DNA from: Bacillota bacterium
GTDB taxonomy: Bacteria > Bacillota > Clostridia > Christensenellales > UMGS416
Direction of reading: 5' to 3'
Length of the DNA: 64,000 bases
Assembly (NCBI GenBank): GCA_023398815.1
Contig: JAEWRW010000014.1
Span: 1 to 64,000, forward strand
In this document: piece after piece, positions 33,819 to 43,208 of the stretch
Layout: each line of letters opens with the position of its first letter
Numbering within the stretch: the first letter of the stretch is position 1
Made by a program: the position numbers and the translations under genes
Notes under the pieces: model-generated
Told to the model about the DNA's origin: nothing
Databases searched by the model: none
The model's input: the letters and a program-made list of their open reading frames with translations, nothing else

Positions 33819-35951
33819 TTGAAAATCTACCGGGCTCAGAAGGGCGGATTCTGTTTCGGGGTTCGCCGTGCGGTGGACAAGGCGCTGCAGTGCGCCCAAG
33901 GCCCCCAACCGGTGGTGACGCTGGGACCGATCATCCACAACCAGCAGGTTGTTGATCGTCTGGCCCGCCAGGGTGTCCGCTCCGCCGACCGGGTGGAGGA
34001 GATTCCCGACGGCGCGGTCGTCGTGATTCGGTCCCACGGAGTGGGGCCGCAGGTGCTGGAGCAATGCGCCGCCCGCGGCCTTTCGGTGGTGGACGCCACC
34101 TGCCCCTGCGTCGGGCGCATCCAGCGCAAGGCACAGGAGTGGGCCGGGCAGGGGAAGCCTGTCATCCTGGTGGGTGAGAGGGATCACCCCGAGGTCGTAG
34201 GCATCAGCGGTTGGTGCGGCGGGAAGGCTTACGTCGTGGGCAACGACCAGGACGTGGATGACCTGCCCCCCATGACCGAGGCTTGCGTGGCCGCCCAGAC
34301 GACCACGCCCCAGGCCCTGTGGGAGCGGTTATTGGCCCGCCTGCAGGCGCGCATCCCGGGTCTGGCGGTCTTTCCCTCCATCTGCAACGCCACGGCGGAG
34401 CGGCAGGAGGAAGCGGCTGACTTGGCCCGACGGTGTGAGTGCATCGTGGTGGTGGGCGGCAAGGACAGCTCCAACACCGCAAAGCTGACCCGCATCTGCC
34501 GCGCCATCCAGCCCAACACCTGGTGGGTGGAGGACGCCGCTGAGCTTCCGCTGGCGGAGCTGGCACGGTTTCGGAACGCAGGCATAATTTCCGGCGCATC
34601 CACGCCGGATTGGATAATTGAGGAGGTTTGTGCCAAGATGAGCGACATCGAGAACAGGGACTTCGAAGCGACAGCGGAGGAGGCCCGCCCCGAAGTGGAG
34701 CAGCAGACTGCAGTGGAGCAGGGGGGCGAGGCTACCGAGCCCGAAGCTACCCCGGCACAGGTGGAAGTCCCGGCCGCTCCTGTCAACAGCTTTGAAGAAG
34801 CATTTGAACGGACCATGCGGCCCATCCATCCCGGGCAGCTGATAAAGGGTACCGTTGTGCAGGTGACTGCCGACGCAGCGTACGTCAACATCGGTTACAA
34901 GGCCGATGGCATTGTCACCCGCGACGAATACGCGTCCGAAGCCGTCGACCTGTTGGCCGAGGTGCATGAGGGCGACGAGATTGAGGTGGAAATCCTCAAG
35001 ATCAACGACGGCGAGGGCAACGTGGTGCTCTCCCGCAAGAACCTGGAAGTCCGCCGCGGCTGGAAGCTGATCGTCGACGACTTCGAGGCCGGCAACATCG
35101 TCAAGGGCATCGGCAAGCAGGTCGTCAAGGGCGGCCTCATTGCCCAAGTGTATGGCGTGCGTGCCTTCATTCCGGCCTCCCAGCTGGACAACCGGTATGT
35201 GGAGGACTTGGGTGAGTACCTCAACAAGGAAATGGATCTGAAGATCCTTGAGGTGGAGAAGCACCGCCACCGCGTCGTCGCCAGCCGCAAGGCCGTGATG
35301 GAGGACGAGAAGAAGAAGCACGAGGACGAGACGTGGGAACTGTTGAAGTCCCACGAGGGCGACATGGCCAAGGGTACCGTCCGCCGCCTCACCGACTTCG
35401 GCGCGTTTGTCGAGGTGGAGGGCATTGACGGCTTGGTGCACGTCACCGACCTGGCTTGGGGCCGCGTGAAGCACCCCAGCGACGTCGTCCACGTCGGCGA
35501 GGAGATCAACGTCATCATCCTGAAGGTGGACATCGAGCGCAAGCGCCTGTCCCTTTCGGCCAAGATGGCCAAGCCCCGTCCGTGGGATCTGGCGCCCGAC
35601 CGTTACCACGTCGGTGACATCGTCGAGGGCAAGGTTGTCCGCATCGTGAGCTTCGGTGCCTTTGTGGAGCTGGAGCCCGGTCTCGACGGCCTGGTGCACA
35701 TCTCCCAGGTGGCCAACCGCCGTGTCGAGAAAGTGGAAGATGTGCTGCACCCCGAGGACAAGGTGCTCGTCCGCATTCTGGACGTCAACCCCGAGGCCAA
35801 GCGCATCAGCCTGAGCATCCGCGAGGCTTCTCAAGACGAATCGGTGGCTGACGAGGACGCCTACGCTGACGAGAACGGAATGGTCTACTCCAGCAGCACC
35901 GGCTACAATACCTACCGCGAGATGGAAGACAACGCCGACGAGGACAACTGA
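33819..35951 (+). CDS. IspH (HMBPP reductase) fused to ribosomal protein S1
   Basis: A 710-residue fusion. Residues 1 to about 285 are 4-hydroxy-3-methylbut-2-enyl diphosphate reductase, the last step of the MEP isoprenoid pathway; cysteines for its Fe-S cluster appear in GGFCFGV (Cys12), DATCPC and FPSICNA. A Glu/Pro-rich linker (about 285-325) leads to four S1 RNA-binding repeats, each with a GxVxxxxxxGAxV-like core (for example KGTVRRLTDFGAFVEV). The fusion is known in Clostridia. A TTG start is used, with AGGAGG at 33808-33813. It closes the cmk-plsC-ispH run and ends before a bidirectional terminator. Confidence 0.93.
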   Translation: MKIYRAQKGGFCFGVRRAVDKALQCAQGPQPVVTLGPIIHNQQVVDRLARQGVRSADRVEEIPDGAVVVIRSHGVGPQVLEQCAARGLSVVDATCPCVGRIQRKAQEWAGQGKPVILVGERDHPEVVGISGWCGGKAYVVGNDQDVDDLPPMTEACVAAQTTTPQALWERLLARLQARIPGLAVFPSICNATAERQEEAADLARRCECIVVVGGKDSSNTAKLTRICRAIQPNTWWVEDAAELPLAELARFRNAGIISGASTPDWIIEEVCAKMSDIENRDFEATAEEARPEVEQQTAVEQGGEATEPEATPAQVEVPAAPVNSFEEAFERTMRPIHPGQLIKGTVVQVTADAAYVNIGYKADGIVTRDEYASEAVDLLAEVHEGDEIEVEILKINDGEGNVVLSRKNLEVRRGWKLIVDDFEAGNIVKGIGKQVVKGGLIAQVYGVRAFIPASQLDNRYVEDLGEYLNKEMDLKILEVEKHRHRVVASRKAVMEDEKKKHEDETWELLKSHEGDMAKGTVRRLTDFGAFVEVEGIDGLVHVTDLAWGRVKHPSDVVHVGEEINVIILKVDIERKRLSLSAKMAKPRPWDLAPDRYHVGDIVEGKVVRIVSFGAFVELEPGLDGLVHISQVANRRVEKVEDVLHPEDKVLVRILDVNPEAKRISLSIREASQDESVADEDAYADENGMVYSSSTGYNTYREMEDNADEDN

Positions 35952-35984
35952 GTCCTCAAAGGCAACGGCTGAACAAAAGGAAGG

Positions 35985-36015
35985 CCGCCAGCGCATTGCG
36001 CTGGCGGACTTTTTG
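35985..36015. terminator. Terminator after ispH-S1
   Basis: CCGCCAGCGC pairs perfectly with GCGCTGGCGG over an ATT loop, followed by ACTTTTT. It lies between convergent genes. Confidence 0.88.
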
Positions 36016-36039
36016 TATGGACGGACGCCTTTCGTTTGA

Positions 36040-36501
36040 CTACAGCAGCTTCGCCACGTAGTACCCGTAGATGGGTTTCCCGGCAAACTCCGGGTGTACC
36101 GATTGCCCCCGCATCACGGCCGGGCACAGGCAGTAGCCCAGCGCCTTCCACATGGGGATGGCCTCCACCTTGTCCTCACTGCTCCACGCGCGTATCTGCC
36201 GGAACCCGACCTGCCGCGCCCAGTTTTCCCCCGCGTCCACCAACGCGCGAGCCACGCCCCGGCGGCGGTATCCTTCCGCCACTTCGATCACGTCGATGTA
36301 GGCATCGCTGTCGTCAGCCAGCGGTGGGGGATAGTCCAGCGGGTAGAGGGAAATCACGCCAATCGGTTCCTTTCCATCGAGCGCGACCAGGGTGATTTCC
36401 TCCGGGCCATCTCGCAGGCAGCCGTAGGTCTCCAGCCAGTCACCAAAGGCTGTCACCAGTGCCTGACGGAGCGCTTTGTCCATGGGGCGGATATCAATCA
36501 T
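36040..36501 (-). CDS. GNAT family N-acetyltransferase
   Basis: A 153-residue acetyltransferase. EPIGVISLYPL and the acetyl-CoA loop VAEGYRRRGVARALVDAGENWARQVG mark the GNAT core, and FRQIRAWSSEDKVEAIPMWKALGY is the usual last strand and helix. The substrate is unknown. It is one of at least five GNAT domains within 1.9 kb to 2.5 kb on either side of the broken gene next to it and in the 22-kb and 5-kb regions, so this organism carries many. Confidence 0.8.
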   Translation of the reverse strand: MIDIRPMDKALRQALVTAFGDWLETYGCLRDGPEEITLVALDGKEPIGVISLYPLDYPPPLADDSDAYIDVIEVAEGYRRRGVARALVDAGENWARQVGFRQIRAWSSEDKVEAIPMWKALGYCLCPAVMRGQSVHPEFAGKPIYGYYVAKLL

Positions 36502-36585
36502 GGTTTCGCCTCCCTCGCTCGTTGCTTCTCAGCTTACCGCCGTCAGCGGCCCGCCACAAGGGAGAGAATGGGTGAAGAGAAACGA

Positions 36586-37169
36586 TCAGAAGCTGGGGCA
36601 GGCGGCGTTCTCCGCCTGCCGTTGGGCCTCCGCCCACGCATCAGGGAAGGTCGCAGCCACAAACCCTGCCATTGGGTGTTCCCCTTTGAGGAGCTCCAAC
36701 CTCCGGATGGCATTGAGTACCATTCGGTGGTCACTCGTCCGGCGCTCGGGGGTCAGGTTCTCATAGCGGTGGAGGAGCCGTTCCCCCTGCCGCTCAAACA
36801 GCAGGATGCATTCCAACGCGTCGGGTACGTATTCGGTGCCCACGATGGGCACCGGCTCCCGCGACACTACCGCGTGACGGATTGTGGTCTTTTCGTCCAT
36901 CTCGAAGGGCCCTTCACAGGTGTACAGGCATCCAGCAACGCCCCGGTAATACGTCTCCAAACCATGGGGGAAGGACTCGAAATAGACCGGCAGGCCGTCC
37001 TCCTGAATTTCGAAGGTCATCCATTTAAACGGGCGGTTCCACAGGTAGAGAGATTACAACGCCTTGTTGGTGGAGAGATACACACAGGGGTAGGAGAGGT
37101 TGGACAATGGGTTGGCAAATGGACGCAGGACGGTAGATCCCGCACGATGGTGCCGTGGTAGGCGAGCAT
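36586..37169 (-). pseudogene. Uncharacterised protein (LAYHGT-type), broken by a frameshift and a stop
   Basis: The start at 37169 (after GGAGG) gives MLAYHGTIVRDL. From about 37130 the sensible reading, LRPFANPLSNLSYPCVYLSTNKAL, is one frame over, consistent with a lost base. It then meets TAA at 37054-37056 and continues in frame with YLWNRPFKWMTFEIQEDG to 36586. The family is a hypothetical protein of about 190 residues with similarity to ART-like folds by its YHGT opening; that similarity is only suggestive. A translated remnant of 144 residues could start at the ATG at 37020. Confidence 0.6.
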
Positions 37170-37215
37170 GGCGATCCTCCCTTTTCGCGTGGTGTAGGAC
37201 AGCTGGAGCGAGGGC

Positions 37216-38340
37216 CTACCGCCCAAAAGTGTTGTGCCCACAGGAGTCAGCCGCGGGGACTGACCGGCAATCCACCTCCATCCTGCCCACGGTGAACGGC
37301 AGGTGCGGGTAGGTGCGGGTGCCGCAGTGTATGAAGCCCAGCTCCTCGTACCAGCGGCGCAGGCGGGCATTTTCCTCAATGATGCCGATGGTCAGCGCGG
37401 TGGCGCCCAGGCGGCTAGCTTCCCCCCGTGCGAACTCCACCAATGCCCGGCCCACCCCGTGGTGGCGGCAGGCGGGTAGCACCGCCAGTTTCTGCAGCTC
37501 CCACACGCCATTCCCCTGGTCGGCCAGCTGCAGGCAGCCCACCAACTGCCCATCCACCCACGCGCCGTAGAACCGCACACCCTGTTCCCATTCCCGCTGC
37601 AGTCGCTCCAGGGTCACAAAGGCGGCGTTGGTCGGGCAGTTTTCAGCCGTCAGGCCAAACTCCGCCGCCACCCTGGCAAAGCCGGCATGGAGCACTTTCA
37701 GACAAGCGGGCAAGTCGTCCTGCGTCAGGGGAGCAACCCGCAGGGGTGAAGAACTGGGGTCAGTGCGTGGCTCCAGATTACCGCTCTCCCGCACATACTC
37801 CCGCCGTGTGATGGCGTAGCAGACCTCGCCATCGGGCTCTTTGCCCTCCAGCGCGAAGCGCCGTACCGTGTCAGCCCGGCGCAGGGGGGACTTGGCCAGC
37901 ACCCGACCCGACCGTTCATTGGCGGCCCGGTGGAAGGCCTCCAGCCGCTCAAACCCCGCGTGGCGGAAAGTGGCGTCCGCCACGGCGGCCAGTGCCTCCC
38001 CGGCGTAGCCGTGGCCCTGAAAGGCTTGCCCGATGCAGTACTCAATCTCGGCGGTGGCGACGTCCTCATACACCCGGCAGAACGCGATCTGCCCAATGTT
38101 GGTGCCAGATTGCCGCTCCACAATGGCCCAGCGGTAGAAGGCTGGGTTGGCGTATTGTGGTACCCATTGCCCCAGCAGACGCGCCACATCCACCGCGGTG
38201 GGGTAGGTGGGCTCACCATACTCCCGCTGCACGGCGGCGTCGGCCGCCCAGTGGCGCAGCATGTCCGGCCCGTCTAGTAGCTGGAAGGGCCGTAGCCGCA
38301 GCCGCTCGGTCTCCAAGGGGAGCGTTCCGCAGTGCTTCAT
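37216..38340 (-). CDS. Two-domain GNAT acetyltransferase
   Basis: A 374-residue protein made of two GNAT domains in tandem. The first (about 1-175) is RimJ-like: LPLETERLRLRPF, GQAFQGHGYAGEALAAV, and CYAITRREY at its end. After a short Pro/Ser linker the second (about 190-360) has LQKLAVLPACRHHGVGRALVEFA as its acetyl-CoA loop and WYEELGF. The start at 38340 follows GGAGG. Fused GNATs occur in antibiotic-modifying and mycothiol-type enzymes, but these domains resemble neither closely. Confidence 0.8.
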   Translation of the reverse strand: MKHCGTLPLETERLRLRPFQLLDGPDMLRHWAADAAVQREYGEPTYPTAVDVARLLGQWVPQYANPAFYRWAIVERQSGTNIGQIAFCRVYEDVATAEIEYCIGQAFQGHGYAGEALAAVADATFRHAGFERLEAFHRAANERSGRVLAKSPLRRADTVRRFALEGKEPDGEVCYAITRREYVRESGNLEPRTDPSSSPLRVAPLTQDDLPACLKVLHAGFARVAAEFGLTAENCPTNAAFVTLERLQREWEQGVRFYGAWVDGQLVGCLQLADQGNGVWELQKLAVLPACRHHGVGRALVEFARGEASRLGATALTIGIIEENARLRRWYEELGFIHCGTRTYPHLPFTVGRMEVDCRSVPAADSCGHNTFGR

Positions 38341-38356
38341 TCGTTCCCTCCGTCCG

Positions 38357-38818
38357 TCAGGCGTTCGTGTCGTCAGGTTTGCCCCATTCTTCGTCGGCCT
38401 GTCGTTGTATCCTGCCGTAGGACACGCTTTTGTCTTCGACACCCAGCTCCACATAGCCGCGGGTCAGGTCCTCGGCCGTCGTCTCCAGCAGCTCCATAAA
38501 CTGGTCATAGGCAAAGGCCAGCTTGGGGTCACTCTCATCCTCGCCATACACCGCGTGCAGCAGCGATTCGATCATCTGATCCATGCCCCAGAGCTTGATG
38601 TGAAGCAGTTCGTGGACGATCACCGCCTCCAGGTTGGTCTGTTTGGGGTTGCAGGCGTTGAGCAGCAGGATGGCTGTCCGGTCGGTTTGGTCAATCTTCA
38701 CGTCCCCGGTCTTGCGCCATTCCCGGGTCACCTGTTCCAGCTTGATGCTCCAATCCCTCAGGCGCAAAACGGCCTGCCATTTGCTGAGGATGTCCTCGAG
38801 TTGCCGTTGGTCGTACAT
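38357..38818 (-). CDS. Putative zincin-type metallopeptidase
   Basis: A 153-residue protein with a HELLH zinc motif in EAVIVHELLHIKLWGMDQ (about residues 69-73). The region before it (DVKIDQTDRTAILLLN) forms the edge strand seen in small SprT- or ImmA-like zincins. No signal peptide. It is 16 bases upstream of the two-domain GNAT gene on the same strand. A GGAGG ribosome site precedes the ATG at 38818. Its substrate is unknown; phage-type proteins of this sort exist. Confidence 0.7.
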   Translation of the reverse strand: MYDQRQLEDILSKWQAVLRLRDWSIKLEQVTREWRKTGDVKIDQTDRTAILLLNACNPKQTNLEAVIVHELLHIKLWGMDQMIESLLHAVYGEDESDPKLAFAYDQFMELLETTAEDLTRGYVELGVEDKSVSYGRIQRQADEEWGKPDDTNA

Positions 38819-39028
38819 GGTAGCCTCCCTGGTGCCGTTTCCCAGATGATAGCACGAAATGATGACGCTGTCATGGCGCTGGCAGGGCAGCGGGCGAGCG
38901 TCGGGGCATCGCTGCGGGCGGGGTACGACTGCCTGCTGCGCTGAATCGTTGCATTGTAAAAACGAACTTTGAAGGTACTTGAATTTATGGTGCCTTTATG
39001 ATTAGATGGAGACATTGTGGAGGTAGGT

Positions 39029-40240
39029 ATGGAAGCACAGCCGTTGGAATGCGTCGCTCAACCGCAGGAGCCCACCAAAATCTGGAACGCCATGTTCCTG
39101 AGCATCTTCTTCGCCAACATGGCGATGAACCTGGGGATGTTCATGAGCAACTCGCTCCTGTCGGTCTATGCGGATTCCCTGGGGGCCTCGTCCGTTGTGG
39201 TTGGCATGCTGGTCAGTACCTTTGCGGTGTCGGCCATTCTGTTCCGACTGATCGCCGCCCCGCTCATGGATACCTACAACCGCAAGTACATCGTCATCAT
39301 TGCGATGATCACCCTTGCCGTTTCTTTCTTTGGGTACAGCCTGTCGCGCAACGTCCCCGGGCTCATGGCGTTCCGCTTGCTGCAGGGTGCCGGCATGGCG
39401 TTTGGGAACGCATGCTGCCTTGCCATGGTGTCGGAGACATTGCCGAAGGCACAATATGGAACCGGCATTGGCTATTACTCGCTGGCGCAGGTAGTTTCTT
39501 CGGCCATCGGCCCATCCATTGGCTTGTGTTTGGTGAGCCTCGTCGGCTACTCGTGGACCTACGTCGTCAACGCCTGCATCCTGCTCATTGCTGCGGTTCT
39601 GGCGTCCCGCATTCGCATCCACTTCCGGCGTACCAAGCGGTTTCGCCTCACGTGGAGTGGCATGATCGCGCGGGAGGCGCTGCTGCCCACGTTTTTGCTG
39701 CTCTTTCTATCCATGGGGATGGCAGCGGTCAATTCCTTCCTCATCCTCTTTGCCAACGAGAATGGGATGTGCAAGCACGTTGGTCTATACTTCACCGTCT
39801 CCGCACTGACGATGGTGTTCACGCGCCCCATCGTGGGGAAGCTGACCGATAAATTTGGGTTGGTCAAGGTGTGGGTGCCGGCCCTGCTGTGAAATGTGAT
39901 TGCGTTTTTCATCACCAGTGTGGCCGACAACATCTGGCTGTTGCTGCTGTCATCCTTCATCTCGGCGTTTGGGTTTGGCCCGGTGCAGCCAGCCGTGCAG
40001 ACGCTGACGATGAAGTCGGTGAGCAATGACCGGCGTGGTGCGGCCAGCAGCACCAATTTCATCGGTATGGATCTGGGCAGTCTCATCGGCCCGACCTTGG
40101 CCGGCACGATCGCCGAGTCATTTGGCTATGCGGTCATGTGGCGCGTCATGGTCATCCCGTTCTTCATTTCCATGGCGCTGGTGGTCTTCTTCCGTGGCAC
40201 CATCGGCCGGGTTGAGCGCGACTTCCAGGCCAAGGTATAG
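39029..40240 (+). pseudogene. MFS transporter interrupted by an in-frame TGA
   Basis: The reading frame encodes a 12-segment major facilitator transporter of about 403 residues. The first nine segments end with GLVKVWVPALL, then TGA at 39890-39892, after which the same frame continues NVIAFFITSVADN to a normal end at 40240. The MFS motif A region appears as RLIAAPLMDTYNRKY. The start at 39029 follows GGAGGT. Without read-through the product lacks its last three to four helices. No selenocysteine-type hairpin was noticed after the TGA, so a nonsense mutation is the simplest reading. Confidence 0.75.
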
Positions 40241-40269
40241 CAGTGAGCGGGCCGCACATACCCGTCCCG

Positions 40270-40737
40270 TCACTCGCCGTCGTAATACTCCGCCTGGTCG
40301 CTTGTTTTGTAGAGTTGATCGGTGCTCTTGCCCCAAACCCCGATTTTCCCTGAATCGGGATAGAAACACACTTCCAGGTCGTTGACCGTGTCAAAATCCA
40401 AGTAGACCAACGGTTCGGTTTGGGAGGGGTTCGTCATCTTGTGGGCCCCCGTCTCATCCGCCGGGAAGAACACAAAATGCCCGGCGCTGACGGTTTGCTC
40501 GCCCTCCGGGGTTCGCAGGGTGCCCGTCCCGCTCAGGATGTAGTAACACTCCTCGTTCTTCACGTGGTGGTGATAGGGGAAGGCCGACTTGCCTGGCGGG
40601 ATGGAATACAGGGCGACCTGGCACTGCTGCGCGGCCCCTTTGGGGATGAGAATGCGCCGGTCGTAGGCAAAGCCCTCGTGTTCCTCCCAATGCTTGCTGG
40701 GCACATCCATCGCTTTTGTCACAATCACTCCGCTCAT
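40270..40737 (-). CDS. Cupin domain protein
   Basis: A 155-residue cytoplasmic beta-barrel protein. YHHHVKNEECYYILSGTG is cupin motif 1 with three His and one Glu as metal ligands, and HFVFFPADETGAHKM is motif 2. Such proteins range from isomerases to dioxygenases and sugar-binding sensors. The ATG at 40737 follows GGAGG. It is convergent with the broken MFS gene. Confidence 0.82.
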   Translation of the reverse strand: MSGVIVTKAMDVPSKHWEEHEGFAYDRRILIPKGAAQQCQVALYSIPPGKSAFPYHHHVKNEECYYILSGTGTLRTPEGEQTVSAGHFVFFPADETGAHKMTNPSQTEPLVYLDFDTVNDLEVCFYPDSGKIGVWGKSTDQLYKTSDQAEYYDGE

Positions 40738-41062
40738 GGGGGGACCTCCTGTATGGGTTGTTCCCATTATAAGCGCAAGGGAGCCGTTGGGGGAATGGCT
40801 GTTTTGCTGCTGTGGACGCGGGACGACGGCGCGTCAACCGACGGGGCGGAATTTCAACAAAGAGAAAGCACGCTTTTCAAGGGCCCCGGCCTTGCGGTGC
40901 ATGCCATGGCGAAGCGGCAACAGCGGATGTGAGCGGTTCCTTCGCGGCCCACTTGCCGGGCACCCTTTGGGCTTTGGAATGTGCGCGGGCAAGTAGCGTT
41001 CCCCCTTCTGTTTGGGTGGGTGGCTCGAGCACGTCGATGTTGTGCACAGGGCGCTGCAATTG
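40738..41062. other. Intergenic region without a recognisable gene
   Basis: About 325 bases between the divergent cupin and ABC transporter genes. I see no coding frame with a ribosome site and no repeat copy; only the promoter of the ABC genes at its right edge. Confidence 0.5.
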
Positions 41063-41071
41063 TGGTATACT
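41063..41071 (+). promoter_or_regulatory. Extended -10 promoter of the ABC exporter
   Basis: TGGTATACT is an extended -10; TGCACA (41043-41048) lies 17 bp upstream as a weak -35. The start codon follows 35 bases later. Confidence 0.6.
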
Positions 41072-41105
41072 CTATGCGTTTAGCTTTTTTGTGCTAGGGG
41101 GATCC

Positions 41106-42029
41106 ATGACGGAAGCCATCATAACAAACAAGCTCTCCAAGAGCTATCCATCCGGCAAGAAGGCGGTGGATGGGATTGAGCTTGCCATCTCAGAAGGTCA
41201 GATCTTCGGGTTTCTGGGGCCAAACGGGGCGGGAAAGACCACCACGGTCAAGCTGTTGAGCGGCATGCTGCAGCCCACGGAAGGCCACTGCAGCGTTTAC
41301 GGGGTCGATCCAGGCACACATCCCGAGCAGGTGCACGCCATGTCCGGCGTCGTCACCGAGCACGCGCAGATGTACGATCAGCTGACCGGTATCCAGAACC
41401 TGATCTTTTATGGCACGGTGTTCGGCCTCAGTGGCAAGGAAAGTGGGCAGCGAGCCCTGAAGCTGTTGAGCACGTTGGCACTGACGGACGCAAAGGATCA
41501 AAAACTTGCTGCCTATTCCACTGGCATGCGCCAGCGGCTCTCGCTCGCCCGTGCGCTGATCCATGAGCCGAAGGTGTTGTTTCTGGACGAGCCGACCTCT
41601 GGACTGGACCCTGAGAGCGGACACAGTGTCAACGAGTTCATCAAGGCTCTCGCGCGAGACAAGGGCACGACGATTTTTCTGTGCACGCATCAACTTCGCT
41701 ACGCCCAGGAAATCTGCACCGATTACGGGCTGATTGACGAAGGCCGCCTGCTTGCAAAAGGCACCCTGGAAGCACTTAGGGCCCAGGTATCCTCCGGTTT
41801 GACCGTCACGATCAAGGCAGACCGCTACCCGGATAACTTGGAATCCAAACGCACCGAAGGTGGCGCTTACGAGATTGACGTGCAAAGCGAAGCAGAGATC
41901 CCGGCCATTGTCAGGAGGATCGTCGATTCGGGCGGAGCGGTGTACCACGTATCGGCACGCCAGCCTTCGCTGGAGGAGATCTACTTCACACTGATCGAGC
42001 GGCGCAAGGAAGGGAGCTCTTCGTTATGA
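41106..42029 (+). CDS. ABC transporter ATP-binding protein
   Basis: This 307-residue ATPase has Walker A GPNGAGKTT, a signature YSTGMRQRLSLARAL (a variant of LSGGQ) and Walker B VLFLDEPTSGLDP. The C-terminal extension (about 225-307) is that of the CcmA/NatA-like exporters. It powers the permease encoded next, whose ATG overlaps its stop by four bases. The substrate could be sodium, a peptide or an antibiotic. Confidence 0.92.
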   Translation: MTEAIITNKLSKSYPSGKKAVDGIELAISEGQIFGFLGPNGAGKTTTVKLLSGMLQPTEGHCSVYGVDPGTHPEQVHAMSGVVTEHAQMYDQLTGIQNLIFYGTVFGLSGKESGQRALKLLSTLALTDAKDQKLAAYSTGMRQRLSLARALIHEPKVLFLDEPTSGLDPESGHSVNEFIKALARDKGTTIFLCTHQLRYAQEICTDYGLIDEGRLLAKGTLEALRAQVSSGLTVTIKADRYPDNLESKRTEGGAYEIDVQSEAEIPAIVRRIVDSGGAVYHVSARQPSLEEIYFTLIERRKEGSSSL

Positions 42030-42817
42030 TCAGTTCGATGCAGGCAGCCCTCATCAAGAAGGATTTGCGGGCCGTGACAGCCAACAAGCGCGCGCTGCTG
42101 GTTCTTTTCATCGTTCCGCTGGTGATGATCGTGCTGTTGCCTTCTATCTTTATCCTCTCGATGGCGATGCCCACAAGCGACTCCGGAGACCTTGAGCAAA
42201 TGCTGGCGTTGTTGCCGGCCAGCGTCCGCACAGGCAGCTTAAGCCAGATGGTGGTGCAGCTGCTGCTCAACAACATCCTTCCGTTATTCTTCCTCATCAT
42301 ACCAGTCATGGTGGCTTCGGTCACTGCCGGGAGTTCCTTTGTAGGCGAGAAGGAAAAGCGCACCCTGGAAACACTGCTGTACAGCCCGCTCAACTTGCGG
42401 CAGATTTTCACCGCGAAGGTGTTGGCTTCCTTTATTCTGAGCATGGCGGTTGCTTTGGTTTCGTTTGTCCTAATGCTGTTCGTGGTGGAAATCGAAACCA
42501 GGATTGCGCTCGGTTTCTTTATACTGCCTGGCATCAACTGGCTGATCCTGCTGCTATTCATTTCGCCTGCCATCGCCATGATTGCAATCACACTGATCGT
42601 GCGGGGCTCTGCGAAGGCGCAGACGGCGGATGAAGCACAGCAGAAGGCCGTATTGCTGATCTTACCCGTTGTACTTCTGGCTGCCGGTCAGTTCTCCGGC
42701 GTCATGCTGATCGGACCGTTAGCGCTGCTTGGACTGGGCGTCGTATTGGTGGCAGTCGCGATTCTGGCCCTTCGTGGCTCGGTGGGCAAGTTTCAATATG
42801 AAATGCTACTGAAGTAA
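42026..42817 (+). CDS. ABC-2 type permease
   Basis: A 263-residue membrane protein with six hydrophobic segments. An early loop ends before FVGEKEKRTLETLLYSPL, the cytoplasmic coupling motif typical of NatB/ABC-2 permeases. With the ATP-binding gene upstream it forms a two-gene exporter. No regulator gene is adjacent. Confidence 0.88.
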   Translation: MISSMQAALIKKDLRAVTANKRALLVLFIVPLVMIVLLPSIFILSMAMPTSDSGDLEQMLALLPASVRTGSLSQMVVQLLLNNILPLFFLIIPVMVASVTAGSSFVGEKEKRTLETLLYSPLNLRQIFTAKVLASFILSMAVALVSFVLMLFVVEIETRIALGFFILPGINWLILLLFISPAIAMIAITLIVRGSAKAQTADEAQQKAVLLILPVVLLAAGQFSGVMLIGPLALLGLGVVLVAVAILALRGSVGKFQYEMLLK

Positions 42818-43208
42818 GCGTCCATTTTTATTGCAACCACAGCGGCCACGCTCTTAGCCGTTTCCTGCGGGTTTCCCGGGAGTTCCTCTCGCTATCCAAG
42901 GCGAAACCGGATACGAACGTTTTGTCCACCGGGATACTTGGAAACGGGAAAGGAACGAAATGAGCTGTGCATCAATGGGTGCAATGGTTAGCAAGTGGTT
43001 TCAGTTTCGTTGAATACTCAATCTTCCCGTTGTGCCCGGTGGATGGACAGCACATTTCCCGTCTTCTGGGTTGACGTTGATACGGTTTTCTGGAACGCAT
43101 CCTGCGCGCTGGACGGGTCTCCCGCAGGGAGTGGCGTCCGTTTGGAATGCTCACGCAGCGCCTGCCCATTGGGGGACGCAAAACCTTCCGCGAGAGGGGC
43201 GGCGATGA
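42818..43208. other. Intergenic region without a recognisable gene
   Basis: About 390 bases between the ABC permease and the broken lipase gene. No frame with a ribosome site is convincing, and none of the conserved loops of the dispersed repeat is clear. A TTGACG at about 43070 lacks a good -10. Confidence 0.45.
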
